Positions 34,425-42,681 of a DNA stretch of 64,000 bases are shown in pieces. The DNA lies in the NCBI RefSeq assembly GCF_001514215.1, contig NZ_KQ948864.1, positions 139,289-203,288 of the forward strand, in the 5' to 3' direction. The translations under genes were made by a program, and so were the position numbers. The notes below the pieces were generated by a model that worked only from the letters and a program-made list of their open reading frames with translations, was not told the DNA's origin and made no database searches. This DNA is from Streptomyces bungoensis (GTDB taxonomy: Bacteria > Actinomycetota > Actinomycetes > Streptomycetales > Streptomycetaceae). How positions within the stretch are numbered: the stretch's first letter is position 1; each line of letters begins with the position of its first letter.

Positions 34425-35150
34425 ATGACCAGAAGCGACACGTCCCCGAAGTCGACCGTGCTCGTAGTGGAGGACGAGGCGAGCATCGCCTCGATGCTCA
34501 CGATGGCGCTGCAGTTCATGGGTTTCGAGGTCGTCACCGCGGCACGCGGAGGCGAGGCGCTCACCCGCGCCGCCCAGCACGGCCCGGACGTGATCCTGCT
34601 CGACGTCGTCCTGCCGGACATGGACGGCTTCGAGGTCTGCCGGCGCCTGCGGGACACGGGGGTCGCCGCGCCGGTCCTGTTCGTGACCGCCCGGGACGCC
34701 GTCGCGGACAAGATCCGCGGCCTCGAACTGGCCGACGACTACGTCACGAAGCCGTTCGACCTCAACGAGGTGGTGGCCCGCATCCGCGCCGTCATGCGCC
34801 GCGGCCGCGAGGTGACGTCGGCCAACGGCCGCAGACTGCGCGCCGGTTGGGTGGAACTGGACCGGGACACTCGTGAGGTGTGGCGGCACGGGCAGCCGGT
34901 GCAGTTGTCCTCCACGGAGTTCGCGCTGCTGCGCTACCTGATGGAGAACGCCGACCAGGTCATCTCCAAGGCGCAGATGCTCGACAACGTGTGGAGCTAC
35001 GACTTCCAGGGCGAGTCGGGAATCGTCGAGACGTACATCTACTACCTGCGCCGGAAGCTGGGCGACACCGACCAGTCCCTGATCCACACCGTTCGCGGAG
35101 CGGGCTACCTGGTGCGCACGACGCCGCCGGCGCACCCCGCGGAGGGCTGA
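34425..35150 (+). CDS. OmpR-family response regulator
   Basis: 241 residues. The receiver domain (about 10-125) starts STVLVVEDE and has phospho-acceptor Asp60 in ILLDVVLPDMDGF, VLFVTARD and DDYVTKPFD with the conserved Lys. A winged-helix OmpR domain follows (LSSTEFALLRYLMENADQVIS, described in part; VETYIYYLRRKLGD). The loop before the Lys reads GLELADDYV, one residue shorter than the usual GADDY form. It precedes the histidine kinase gene by 4 bases, forming a two-component operon at the edge of the LAL cluster. Confidence 0.9.
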   Translation: MTRSDTSPKSTVLVVEDEASIASMLTMALQFMGFEVVTAARGGEALTRAAQHGPDVILLDVVLPDMDGFEVCRRLRDTGVAAPVLFVTARDAVADKIRGLELADDYVTKPFDLNEVVARIRAVMRRGREVTSANGRRLRAGWVELDRDTREVWRHGQPVQLSSTEFALLRYLMENADQVISKAQMLDNVWSYDFQGESGIVETYIYYLRRKLGDTDQSLIHTVRGAGYLVRTTPPAHPAEG

Positions 35151-35154
35151 CGCC

Positions 35155-36648
35155 ATGCCCACCGTCCCGGGTACCATCCCGAGCGGCGGCGGAGGCCGGG
35201 CGCCCCGGTCCCGCCCCGGGCTCAAGTCCGTTTCACGCAGGCTCACCGCGGGCTTCCTGCTGATCGTCGCGATCGGAGTGCTGGGCGCCGACATCTACTG
35301 CGTGCTCACCCTGTCCGGCCGCCTGCGGGAGCAGGGCGACCGGCAGATCGTCCAGGTCCATCGCCGGCGGATGCAGGCGCTGAGCGAGGGCCGCACGCTG
35401 CCCGCGGCCCGGGACGGCTCGTCGTGGGCGGTGGTGGGCGGGCGGGGTGAGGTGCGGCAGCGCGACGGCGCCACCTCCCTCACGAGCCGGTTGCCGCTGT
35501 CGCCGAGGGTGCTGCGCGAACGCGCCGGCGTCGGCCGTCCCACGGCCTTCGCGGGCGGGACCGTGCGCGCCGTGGTGTCCCGGCTGCCCGACGGTGGTTA
35601 CCTGGTCACCGCCCGGTCGACCGCCTCCGAACGGGAGGCGGTGCGCACCCTGGTGGGTGTCGAGACCGCCGTCGGCCTCCCGCTGATCGCCCTCCTGGTG
35701 CTCGGTGCCCTGTGGTGCAGCCGGCGCACGCTGGTCCCGCTCCGGGAGATGCTGCGCAGTGCCCGGCAGATCGCGGAGGGCAGCGACGAGCCGTCCGCCC
35801 GCGTCCCCGTGGCGACGCGGTCGCTGCGGGAGCTGCAGTGCACGGCGGACACCCTCAACTACCTGCTGCGGCGCATCGAGGAGGGGTCCGTGCGCCGCAG
35901 GAACGCGGAGCTGAGGCTCCACGAGCTCGTCGGTGCCGCGAGTCACGAACTGCGGACCCCGCTCACCACCATCACCGGGTACACGCAGCTCGCCCGGCTC
36001 GGGGCGCTGGACGACCCGCACCGCATGGACCACGCGATGGAGCAGGTCGAGCGGGAGATTCAGCGCATCAACCAGCTGGTCGAGGACCTGCTGCTGCTGG
36101 CCCACCTCAGTCACGGCGGAGCGCTCGAACGCCGTCCGGTGGACCTGGCCCGGATCTGTGCCGAGGCGGTGCGCCGTGCCCAGGCGTCCGGCCCCCGGCA
36201 CACGCACACCCTGCGTTGTGTGGCGGAGTCCCCCATCCACCTGGTGGAGGGCGACCCCGGACGGCTGGAGCAGGTGGTCGGGCACCTGGTCTCCAACGTG
36301 CTGATCCACACTCCGGAGAACACCTCGGCCGAACTGCGGCTGCGGCTGGACGGCGACCGCCAGGTCATCGACGTCGTCGACCAGGGTCCCGGTGTTCCCG
36401 AGACGGCGCGGGACCACATCTTCGAGCCGTTCTTCCGTGCGGAGCACGCTCCCCCGGCGGGCCCGGACACCGATCCCGGCCGGGGCCGCGGCCTGGGGCT
36501 GAGCGTGGCCGCGGTGGTGGTCAAGGCGCACGGCGGCTCCATCGGACTCCGGCCGTCCGAGCGCGGGGCGTGGTTCCACGTCACCCTGCCCGCCTTCGGC
36601 ACGCGGCCGCCCGCCGACGTCGGGCAGACCCGCGCGGCGCTCTCCTGA
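35155..36648 (+). CDS. Membrane sensor histidine kinase
   Basis: 497 residues. Membrane segments lie at about 31-53 and 165-188, enclosing a 110-residue extracellular sensor loop. A HAMP region (190-245) precedes the dimerisation helix with phospho-acceptor His264 in GAASHELRTPLTTITGY. The ATPase domain shows the N box VGHLVSNVLIHTPENT, DQGPGVPE and GRGLGLSVAAVVVKAHGG. It pairs with the preceding OmpR regulator. The signal is unknown; a cell-envelope cue is common for this architecture. Confidence 0.9.
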   Translation: MPTVPGTIPSGGGGRAPRSRPGLKSVSRRLTAGFLLIVAIGVLGADIYCVLTLSGRLREQGDRQIVQVHRRRMQALSEGRTLPAARDGSSWAVVGGRGEVRQRDGATSLTSRLPLSPRVLRERAGVGRPTAFAGGTVRAVVSRLPDGGYLVTARSTASEREAVRTLVGVETAVGLPLIALLVLGALWCSRRTLVPLREMLRSARQIAEGSDEPSARVPVATRSLRELQCTADTLNYLLRRIEEGSVRRRNAELRLHELVGAASHELRTPLTTITGYTQLARLGALDDPHRMDHAMEQVEREIQRINQLVEDLLLLAHLSHGGALERRPVDLARICAEAVRRAQASGPRHTHTLRCVAESPIHLVEGDPGRLEQVVGHLVSNVLIHTPENTSAELRLRLDGDRQVIDVVDQGPGVPETARDHIFEPFFRAEHAPPAGPDTDPGRGRGLGLSVAAVVVKAHGGSIGLRPSERGAWFHVTLPAFGTRPPADVGQTRAALS

Positions 36649-37272
36649 GGGGTCGGGAGCCCGCGACGGTCCGGGTGCCGGGGATGTGACGGACCGAAAC
36701 ACGGTTGTCACCCCTGGCGCTGTCGCGCCGTCCATACTTCCCACGGCCTCACCACCTCACCGGCGGGCAGGACGGCAGTCGAGACGCGCCCGGGCGGAAA
36801 CCCGTACCGGTATTTCGGGCCGTGAATTCCGCCACCGGCCGCATGCGGAAGGCCTAATTGATTGAATCACTAATGATTTCACCAGTGTCCCCATTCACAC
36901 GTCCCCCTCATCCGGCGAGGGCGGCTTCGCGTCTCCGCGACGGCGCGCCCATAGGGGAACTAAGCATGCGAACCGGGTGTAAAAGTCACGAGAACAAGCA
37001 CCTCAGCACCCCGTCGACGGCCCGGCGGCGCCCGAGCGGACTTTCGGGGGATGCACCGGCATTCACACGCGGAACACAACTGGCGGCTATAATCAGCCGT
37101 GTTGTGCGTGTGACCGACGCACAACCGACCCCAGGTGCCGGATTCCGCTCACAAAGCGACAAGTGCGCCTCCTCGCACGCCATCCCGGACGCCCGGCGGC
37201 GGCAATTCCCAGCCCCCCTCCCCCAGTCCGAGCCCATCAAGTGTCCGTCCCCACAGAACATTCGGTGGCACC
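36649..37272. other. Long leader/promoter region of the LAL operon
   Basis: About 620 bases with unusually AT-rich patches (36855-36890 and 37061-37100). At 37088-37093 there is a TATAAT lying inside an inverted repeat CGGCT/AGCCG (37084-37088 and 37095-37099), with no good -35 hexamer. At 36863-36882 TGAATCA...TGATTTCA forms an imperfect palindrome. No gene is supported. Confidence 0.45.
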
Positions 37273-40074
37273 GTGAATCTCGCTCCGGCTCAGTCGTGCC
37301 CCCGCCCGACCCCGGGCACGACACCGGCCCAACCGCTCGTGGGCACAACCTCCTTACTCTCGGACCTGTTGCGGAGCATCCCCGCGCCCGGTTCCGGACC
37401 GGCCCGGGCAACGGTGCTGACGGGGCCCGCCGGCATCGGCCGCACCGCGCTCCTGCGGGCCTTCTGCGCGGCAGCGGCGCCCCGGTCGTCGGTGCTGGAG
37501 ACGGACCGCCTCGACGGAACCTGGCGCGTCGCGCCGGGCTCCGCACCGGCCGGCCCCTCCCCCGCGCGCCGGTCACCGCTGGGCACCGGCCCGGTCACCC
37601 GCCACCGGCTCCACGAGACCGTCGGGGAGCTCGGCCGCGAGCGGCCCGTCGTCCTGGCCATGGACGACGCGCACCTGGAACGGCCGCGTTCGCTCCACGC
37701 CCTGGACTACGTGCTGCGCAGGTCCGGCGGCCGGCCGGTACTGGCGGTCATCACCGTCCCCAGTCCGGCCACGGCCGAACCCGCCGCGCTGTCGCTGCTG
37801 CTCGCCCACCACCCCTGGCACGTGGAGCACCTGCAGCCCCTGACGGCCGGCGACGTCGCCGAGCTGCTGCGCCGGAGACTGGGCCGCCACCCCGACGCCG
37901 CCCTGCTCCGCCGCTGCCTGCACCACACCCGGGCGGTACCCGCGGCCGTGCACGCCTTCGCGGACCGGCAGGCCGCCCTGCGCGGCGCGGAGAACCGGCG
38001 GACGCCGGCGCGGCACCCGTCCCCGGCGCCCGGGCGGCTGCCGGGTTCCGCCACCGCGGTCCTCTCGGCGGTGGCCGTCCTGGGCTGCGCCGACGCGGAC
38101 CTGGTCAGCGAACTCATCCGGGTCCCGCTGCCGGCCGTCCGCCGTGCGCTGGCCCACCTCGCCGAACACCACGCCCTCCCCCTGGGTGACGGCCGAGCAC
38201 CGTCCGACGGCCTCCCCGACGGCGCGACCGGGGAGACCGCGGACGGCCACGGCGACGACCTCATACCCCTGTACGCGCGCGCCGCCCGGCTGCTGGAGGA
38301 CGCCGGACGGCCACCGGGCCAGGTGGCCGACGTGCTCCTGCGGGTCCCGTACGCCGAGCCCTGGATGCTCCAGGCGCTCTACAGCGCCGCCCTCGACGCC
38401 AAGTCACCCGACCGCGCCGTACGGTACCTGTCCCATGCGCTCGACCTGGGTGCCGGGCAGGACGCCCCCATGGTGCGCAAGATCCGCGCCCGGCTGGCCC
38501 GCGCCCTCACGTCCACGGAACCCGCCGCCGCCCTGCCCCACTTGAGGGTGCTGCTCGGCACCAGCGCCGACGGACGTGAACTCGCCGACGCCGCGCTGCG
38601 GTACGCCGACGCCTTCATCGCGCTCGGCGACGGCGACGAGGCGGCCAGGCTGCTCGCGGAAGTACTGGACCGCGCGCCCGGCAGCGACGCCGTCACCGTC
38701 CCGGAGGACTGCCGGCCCGCGCTGGAGTCCGCCATGCTGCTCAGCGGATCCTTGCGGCAGGGCCGCACCAGCCGTCCCGGAGAGCGCTCCCCCGAGGACG
38801 CCGGACCCGGCGGCGCGTCCGCCGACCGCCGCCTGCGCCTCGCCGACGCGGCGCTGGCCGTGCTGAGCGGCCACCCCGCACCGTTGCCCGACGGAGCCGT
38901 CGTGACGACGGCCGGGGACCCCGGCACCCCGCTGGATGACCTGTCGCTGATCGCCTCCGCGGTCCTGGCGACCCTCGCCGACCGCACCTCCGAGGCGCTG
39001 CGCACCCTCGACCGGATCCTGGGCCGCCCGGACCACCGGGGACCCGGCCTGAGCCGCGCGATGGCCCTGACCGTCCGGGCGCTGCTGCGGTCGGGCACGG
39101 GTGATCTGCCGGCGGCCGAACTCGACGCCCGGCAGGCCGTGGAACGGGCGCGCCGCGGCGACCGCACCCCGGGCACGGTGTCCGCCGCGGTCGTCTTCGC
39201 CTACGTGCTCGCCCAGCGCGGCCGGGCCGCCGCGGCACAGGGAATGTTGTCCCAGGTCAACGGCACCGGGCTGGGGACGCTGAGCGACGTCCAGCCCATG
39301 TACTGGTGGTGCCAGCCCATGTACTGGTGGTCCCGGGCCGCCGTCCGGCGCTCGCACGGAGACCTGCCCGGCGCCCTGGTCGCCCTGCGCTGCAGCGGCC
39401 GGTCACTGGGCCCCGGGCGCGCCGAGTCCCCGGTGCTGCTGCCCTGGTGGCTGGAGGCGGCCGACCTGCTGACCGAGATGGGCCGCTTCGCTGAGGCCCG
39501 GCAGGTGGCGGCGCAGGCCGGTGAACTCGTCACCCGCTGGGACACCGCGCGCGGCGCCGGGCTCGCGGCCCTCGCCCGGGGGCTGGCCACGCCGGGCCCG
39601 GACGGACACCGGCTGCTCGACGAGGCCTGCGCCCATTTCGCCGCGTCCCCCGCGCGGCTGCTGCGGGCACGCGCCGAGTACGCGCTGGGCAGGGCGCTGC
39701 TCACCACGGGCGATCCCCGCTCGGCCCGGCCCCGGCTGCGGACCGCGCTCGACCTGATGACCGGATGCGGCGCCGGCTCCACCGCGGACGGCGTCCGGCG
39801 CCGCCTGGCCGAGGCGGGCGGGCGGCCCCACCGGCGCACCGGGCACCCCGGGAACGCCCTGACGGGACGGGAACGCCGGGTCGCGCTGATGGCGATGGCC
39901 GGCCGGTCCAACCGGGAGATAGCGGAAGCGCTCTACATCACCCGGCGCACCGTCGAACTGCACCTGACCCACACCTTCCAGAAGCTCGGGGTGAGCCGCC
40001 GGGAGGACCTCGCGGGGGTACTGCGGGGCTCGCCCGGTGACAGTGCCTGCCGGGCGGGGGGTGAGCCGCGATGA
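37273..40074 (+). CDS. LAL-type regulator with Walker A Lys-to-Arg change and a TTA codon
   Basis: 933 residues from GTG 37273. The ATPase region has GPAGIGRT at 51-58: Arg57 replaces the Walker A lysine. Walker B VVLAMDDAHLE is present. A TPR-like centre and a C-terminal LuxR HTH (LTGRERRVALMAMAGRSNREI, in part; RRTVELHLTHTFQKLGV) follow. Codon 28 (37354-37356) is TTA, the codon read by the developmentally controlled bldA tRNA. The segment QPMYWW is duplicated by a 21-bp tandem repeat. Its stop overlaps the next LAL start as ATGA. Likely a pathway regulator of the adjoining PKS genes; the start is uncertain (GTG 37135 also in frame). Confidence 0.82.
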   Translation: MNLAPAQSCPRPTPGTTPAQPLVGTTSLLSDLLRSIPAPGSGPARATVLTGPAGIGRTALLRAFCAAAAPRSSVLETDRLDGTWRVAPGSAPAGPSPARRSPLGTGPVTRHRLHETVGELGRERPVVLAMDDAHLERPRSLHALDYVLRRSGGRPVLAVITVPSPATAEPAALSLLLAHHPWHVEHLQPLTAGDVAELLRRRLGRHPDAALLRRCLHHTRAVPAAVHAFADRQAALRGAENRRTPARHPSPAPGRLPGSATAVLSAVAVLGCADADLVSELIRVPLPAVRRALAHLAEHHALPLGDGRAPSDGLPDGATGETADGHGDDLIPLYARAARLLEDAGRPPGQVADVLLRVPYAEPWMLQALYSAALDAKSPDRAVRYLSHALDLGAGQDAPMVRKIRARLARALTSTEPAAALPHLRVLLGTSADGRELADAALRYADAFIALGDGDEAARLLAEVLDRAPGSDAVTVPEDCRPALESAMLLSGSLRQGRTSRPGERSPEDAGPGGASADRRLRLADAALAVLSGHPAPLPDGAVVTTAGDPGTPLDDLSLIASAVLATLADRTSEALRTLDRILGRPDHRGPGLSRAMALTVRALLRSGTGDLPAAELDARQAVERARRGDRTPGTVSAAVVFAYVLAQRGRAAAAQGMLSQVNGTGLGTLSDVQPMYWWCQPMYWWSRAAVRRSHGDLPGALVALRCSGRSLGPGRAESPVLLPWWLEAADLLTEMGRFAEARQVAAQAGELVTRWDTARGAGLAALARGLATPGPDGHRLLDEACAHFAASPARLLRARAEYALGRALLTTGDPRSARPRLRTALDLMTGCGAGSTADGVRRRLAEAGGRPHRRTGHPGNALTGRERRVALMAMAGRSNREIAEALYITRRTVELHLTHTFQKLGVSRREDLAGVLRGSPGDSACRAGGEPR
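39291..39331 (+). repeat. 21-bp in-frame tandem duplication in the LAL gene
   Basis: CCAGCCCATGTACTGGTGGT occurs at 39291-39310 and again at 39312-39331, period 21, adding seven codons (QPMYWW twice). Confidence 0.9.
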
Positions 40075-42614
40075 GTTCCGCCGCCCGCCCGCCGTCCGAG
40101 CCCAGCGGTCGCGCCCTGCGCGAGCGGGCCGCCCAGGACGAACTCGCGCCGCTGTACGGGCGGGAGACGGAACAGGCGGCGCTGCTGCACATGATGACCC
40201 GGCTCGCCGCCGGTCACGCCGGCGTGACGGTGATCCACGGCGTCCCGGGCAGCGGACGCAGCCGGCTGCTGCGGCGCGGCATGTCCTTCGCCCGGGCCGC
40301 CGGTGTCCAGGTGCTCACCGCGCTGGGCTCGGCCTCCTCCTCGCGCACCTCCTACGGGTTCGTGGAGCAGGCGCGTCCCCGGGCCACGGCGCACGGCGCC
40401 GGCCAGGACGCGGAGCGGTCCGCGGAGGCCCTCGTGGCGGGGTGGTGCCGCGGTCTGCTGTCGGCCGCCCACCGGCCGACGCTGCTCGCACTGGACGACG
40501 TGCAGTGGGCCGACCCCGAGTCGGTGCGCGTGATCTCGGGACTGCTGCGCCGGCTCGGCTCGGCACCACTGGGCGTCCTGCTGACCGTCACCAGCGCCCG
40601 CGGCGAGTTCCCCGACGCCTGCGCCTCGCTCGTCGACCAGGCGGCCTTCAGCCAGGACGGCCGGGGCGTGCTGCTGGAGCTGGGGCCGCTCGGCGCGCGG
40701 GAGGTGCGGGCGATGTCCGAGGCGACGGGCCTGCCGGCTCCCGCCGCACCCGACAGCCTCTGGTGGGAGCGGGCCGCGCAGCTCAGCCAGGGCAGTCCCC
40801 GGCTGCTGCGGCGGATCCTGGACGAGCTGCGCCGGGAACCGGGCACGATGTCCGCCGCCGCGCTGCGGACGGCGTTCGCCCGGCATGCCGACGACGCCCG
40901 GGCGGAACTGGCGGCCGAGTCGGCCGCGCCGCTGGCGGAGGGACCGCTCGCGCTGCTGCGCGGGCTGTGCGTCTGCCGGGGACTGGTGCCCGTGGACCGG
41001 GTGGCCGCGGTGGTGGGCCTCGACGAGGCCGAACTGCCGGGCGCGCTGCGGGCCCTACGGGTTCAGGGCCTGATCGACTTCGGTGATCCGCCGCGGCCGG
41101 CGCTGACGGACCGTACGACCGCCGTGCTGGCGGGCCTGCGGAGTGACGAGCGCAGGCGGCTGCACGCCGAGGCGGCCCGCTGGGCACACCGCTGCGACGC
41201 CGCCGAGGAGGACCTGGCGCCGCTGCTGCTGGACACCGTGCCGCTGGGAGACCCCTGGGTGCCCGCGGTCCTGCGGCACACCGCACGCCACCGGCTGGCG
41301 TGCGGCCGGCACGCCGAGGCGGCCGAGTACCTGGAGCGCGCGCTGCGCGAACCCCTGGTTCCCGTGGAGCGAGCCGAGGTGCTGCTGGAGGCCGCCGAGG
41401 CGTACGCGATGACCGCGCCGGAAGCGTCCGAACTGAGGATCGCCGAGCTGCTGTCCGGCGCGGAGCCCCGGCCCCGCCTGCGCGCGGCCACCGCCGACCT
41501 GGTCCTGGCCCGCGGCGAACCCCTGCCCGCGCCCGCGGACCTGGCCCTGTGGTGGGACGGCGGCGGACGCCGCGCGGAACCGCCGACGGCCGAGGACTCC
41601 GGACCGCGGGCCGTCTCCCCGCACGGCACCGTGGCCCCGGCTGCGCGGACCGGGGCGGCGGGGCACGTCCCGGCGGCCCCCGAGACGCCTCCGGCCGCGC
41701 TCGCCGTCGCGGCGTGGCAGAAGGCGATGCGCAGTGAAGACGCGTGCGCGGTGCGCGAGATGTGCCGTCAGGTGCTGCGGGCGCCGCTCGACGGTCCGCT
41801 GTTCCCCCGGTTCACCGCCTGCCGCGTGCTGTCCCTCGCGGACGCGCACGGCACGGCGCGCACCGCTCTGGACGTCACGCTCGCCGAAGCCGGGCAGCGC
41901 GGCAGCCCGGCCCTGGTGGCGTCGGGACTGCTGCTGCGCGCGCAGCTGAACCTGCGGGCCTGTGACGCGGAGACCGCCACCCACGACCTCGCCGCCTGCC
42001 GTTCGCTGGTGCCTCCGGCGGTGTGGGACCCGGCTCGGCTGGCCGCGCTGCGGGCGGCGCAGATCCGGGTGCTGCTCGCCCGGGAGTGCTACGAGGAGGC
42101 CGACCGGCTGGCCGCCGAGGAGCCGCCTCCAGGTGCCGAGGAGAGCACCGCCTGGATCGAGCTCCTGTACAGCCGTGCACAGGTCCTCCTCTGCCAGGGG
42201 CACCCGCGCCGGGCGCTGGCCGAGGCCGAGGAGTGCGGCCGGCGTCTGGCGGCGCGCGGGTGGCTCAACCCGGCGCTGCTGGCGTGGCGTTCGCTGGCGG
42301 CCCTGGCCCACCTGGGCTGCGGTGAGGAGGACCGGGCGGCCGCGCTGTTCGCCGAGGAACTGCGGCTCGCCGAGCACTGGGGCACCGACTCCGCACCGGC
42401 CTGGACCGAGCTGCGCCGGAGCCTGGGAACCCCGGCGCCCCAGGCGGCCAGGTTCACCGAGCGCGCGCTGCGCCGGCTCGGCCGGACGCCCGCGGCCCGG
42501 CGCCTCGCCCAGGCCCTCGTCGTCAAGGAGACGGCCGGACTGCACCGGCGCGCGCGGGCGGGCACCGCCTCACCGGCCTCGGCCCCCGCAGCGACGGACA
42601 CACCCATGACCTGA
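40071..42614 (+). CDS. LAL-like ATPase/TPR protein lacking the LuxR DNA-binding domain
   Basis: 847 residues. The STAND-type ATPase starts LAPLYGRETEQAALLHMM and has GVPGSGRS at 57-64, with Arg63 in place of the Walker A lysine; Walker B is LLALDDVQWADPES. The helical TPR-like part runs to the end (AARFTERALRRLGRTPAARRL, in part), and the last 40 residues are Ala/Arg-rich with no helix-turn-helix. No HTH appears in the other frames before the next gene. It overlaps its upstream LAL neighbour (ATGA) and precedes a full LAL by 67 bp. It may modulate its partners by hetero-oligomerisation; that is inference. Confidence 0.8.
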   Translation: MSSAARPPSEPSGRALRERAAQDELAPLYGRETEQAALLHMMTRLAAGHAGVTVIHGVPGSGRSRLLRRGMSFARAAGVQVLTALGSASSSRTSYGFVEQARPRATAHGAGQDAERSAEALVAGWCRGLLSAAHRPTLLALDDVQWADPESVRVISGLLRRLGSAPLGVLLTVTSARGEFPDACASLVDQAAFSQDGRGVLLELGPLGAREVRAMSEATGLPAPAAPDSLWWERAAQLSQGSPRLLRRILDELRREPGTMSAAALRTAFARHADDARAELAAESAAPLAEGPLALLRGLCVCRGLVPVDRVAAVVGLDEAELPGALRALRVQGLIDFGDPPRPALTDRTTAVLAGLRSDERRRLHAEAARWAHRCDAAEEDLAPLLLDTVPLGDPWVPAVLRHTARHRLACGRHAEAAEYLERALREPLVPVERAEVLLEAAEAYAMTAPEASELRIAELLSGAEPRPRLRAATADLVLARGEPLPAPADLALWWDGGGRRAEPPTAEDSGPRAVSPHGTVAPAARTGAAGHVPAAPETPPAALAVAAWQKAMRSEDACAVREMCRQVLRAPLDGPLFPRFTACRVLSLADAHGTARTALDVTLAEAGQRGSPALVASGLLLRAQLNLRACDAETATHDLAACRSLVPPAVWDPARLAALRAAQIRVLLARECYEEADRLAAEEPPPGAEESTAWIELLYSRAQVLLCQGHPRRALAEAEECGRRLAARGWLNPALLAWRSLAALAHLGCGEEDRAAALFAEELRLAEHWGTDSAPAWTELRRSLGTPAPQAARFTERALRRLGRTPAARRLAQALVVKETAGLHRRARAGTASPASAPAATDTPMT

Positions 42615-42681
42615 CCCCCGGCTCACGAAGCCACACACACTCACCCCCCATGCTCAACCACACCGCAAGGAGGCCGCTGGC

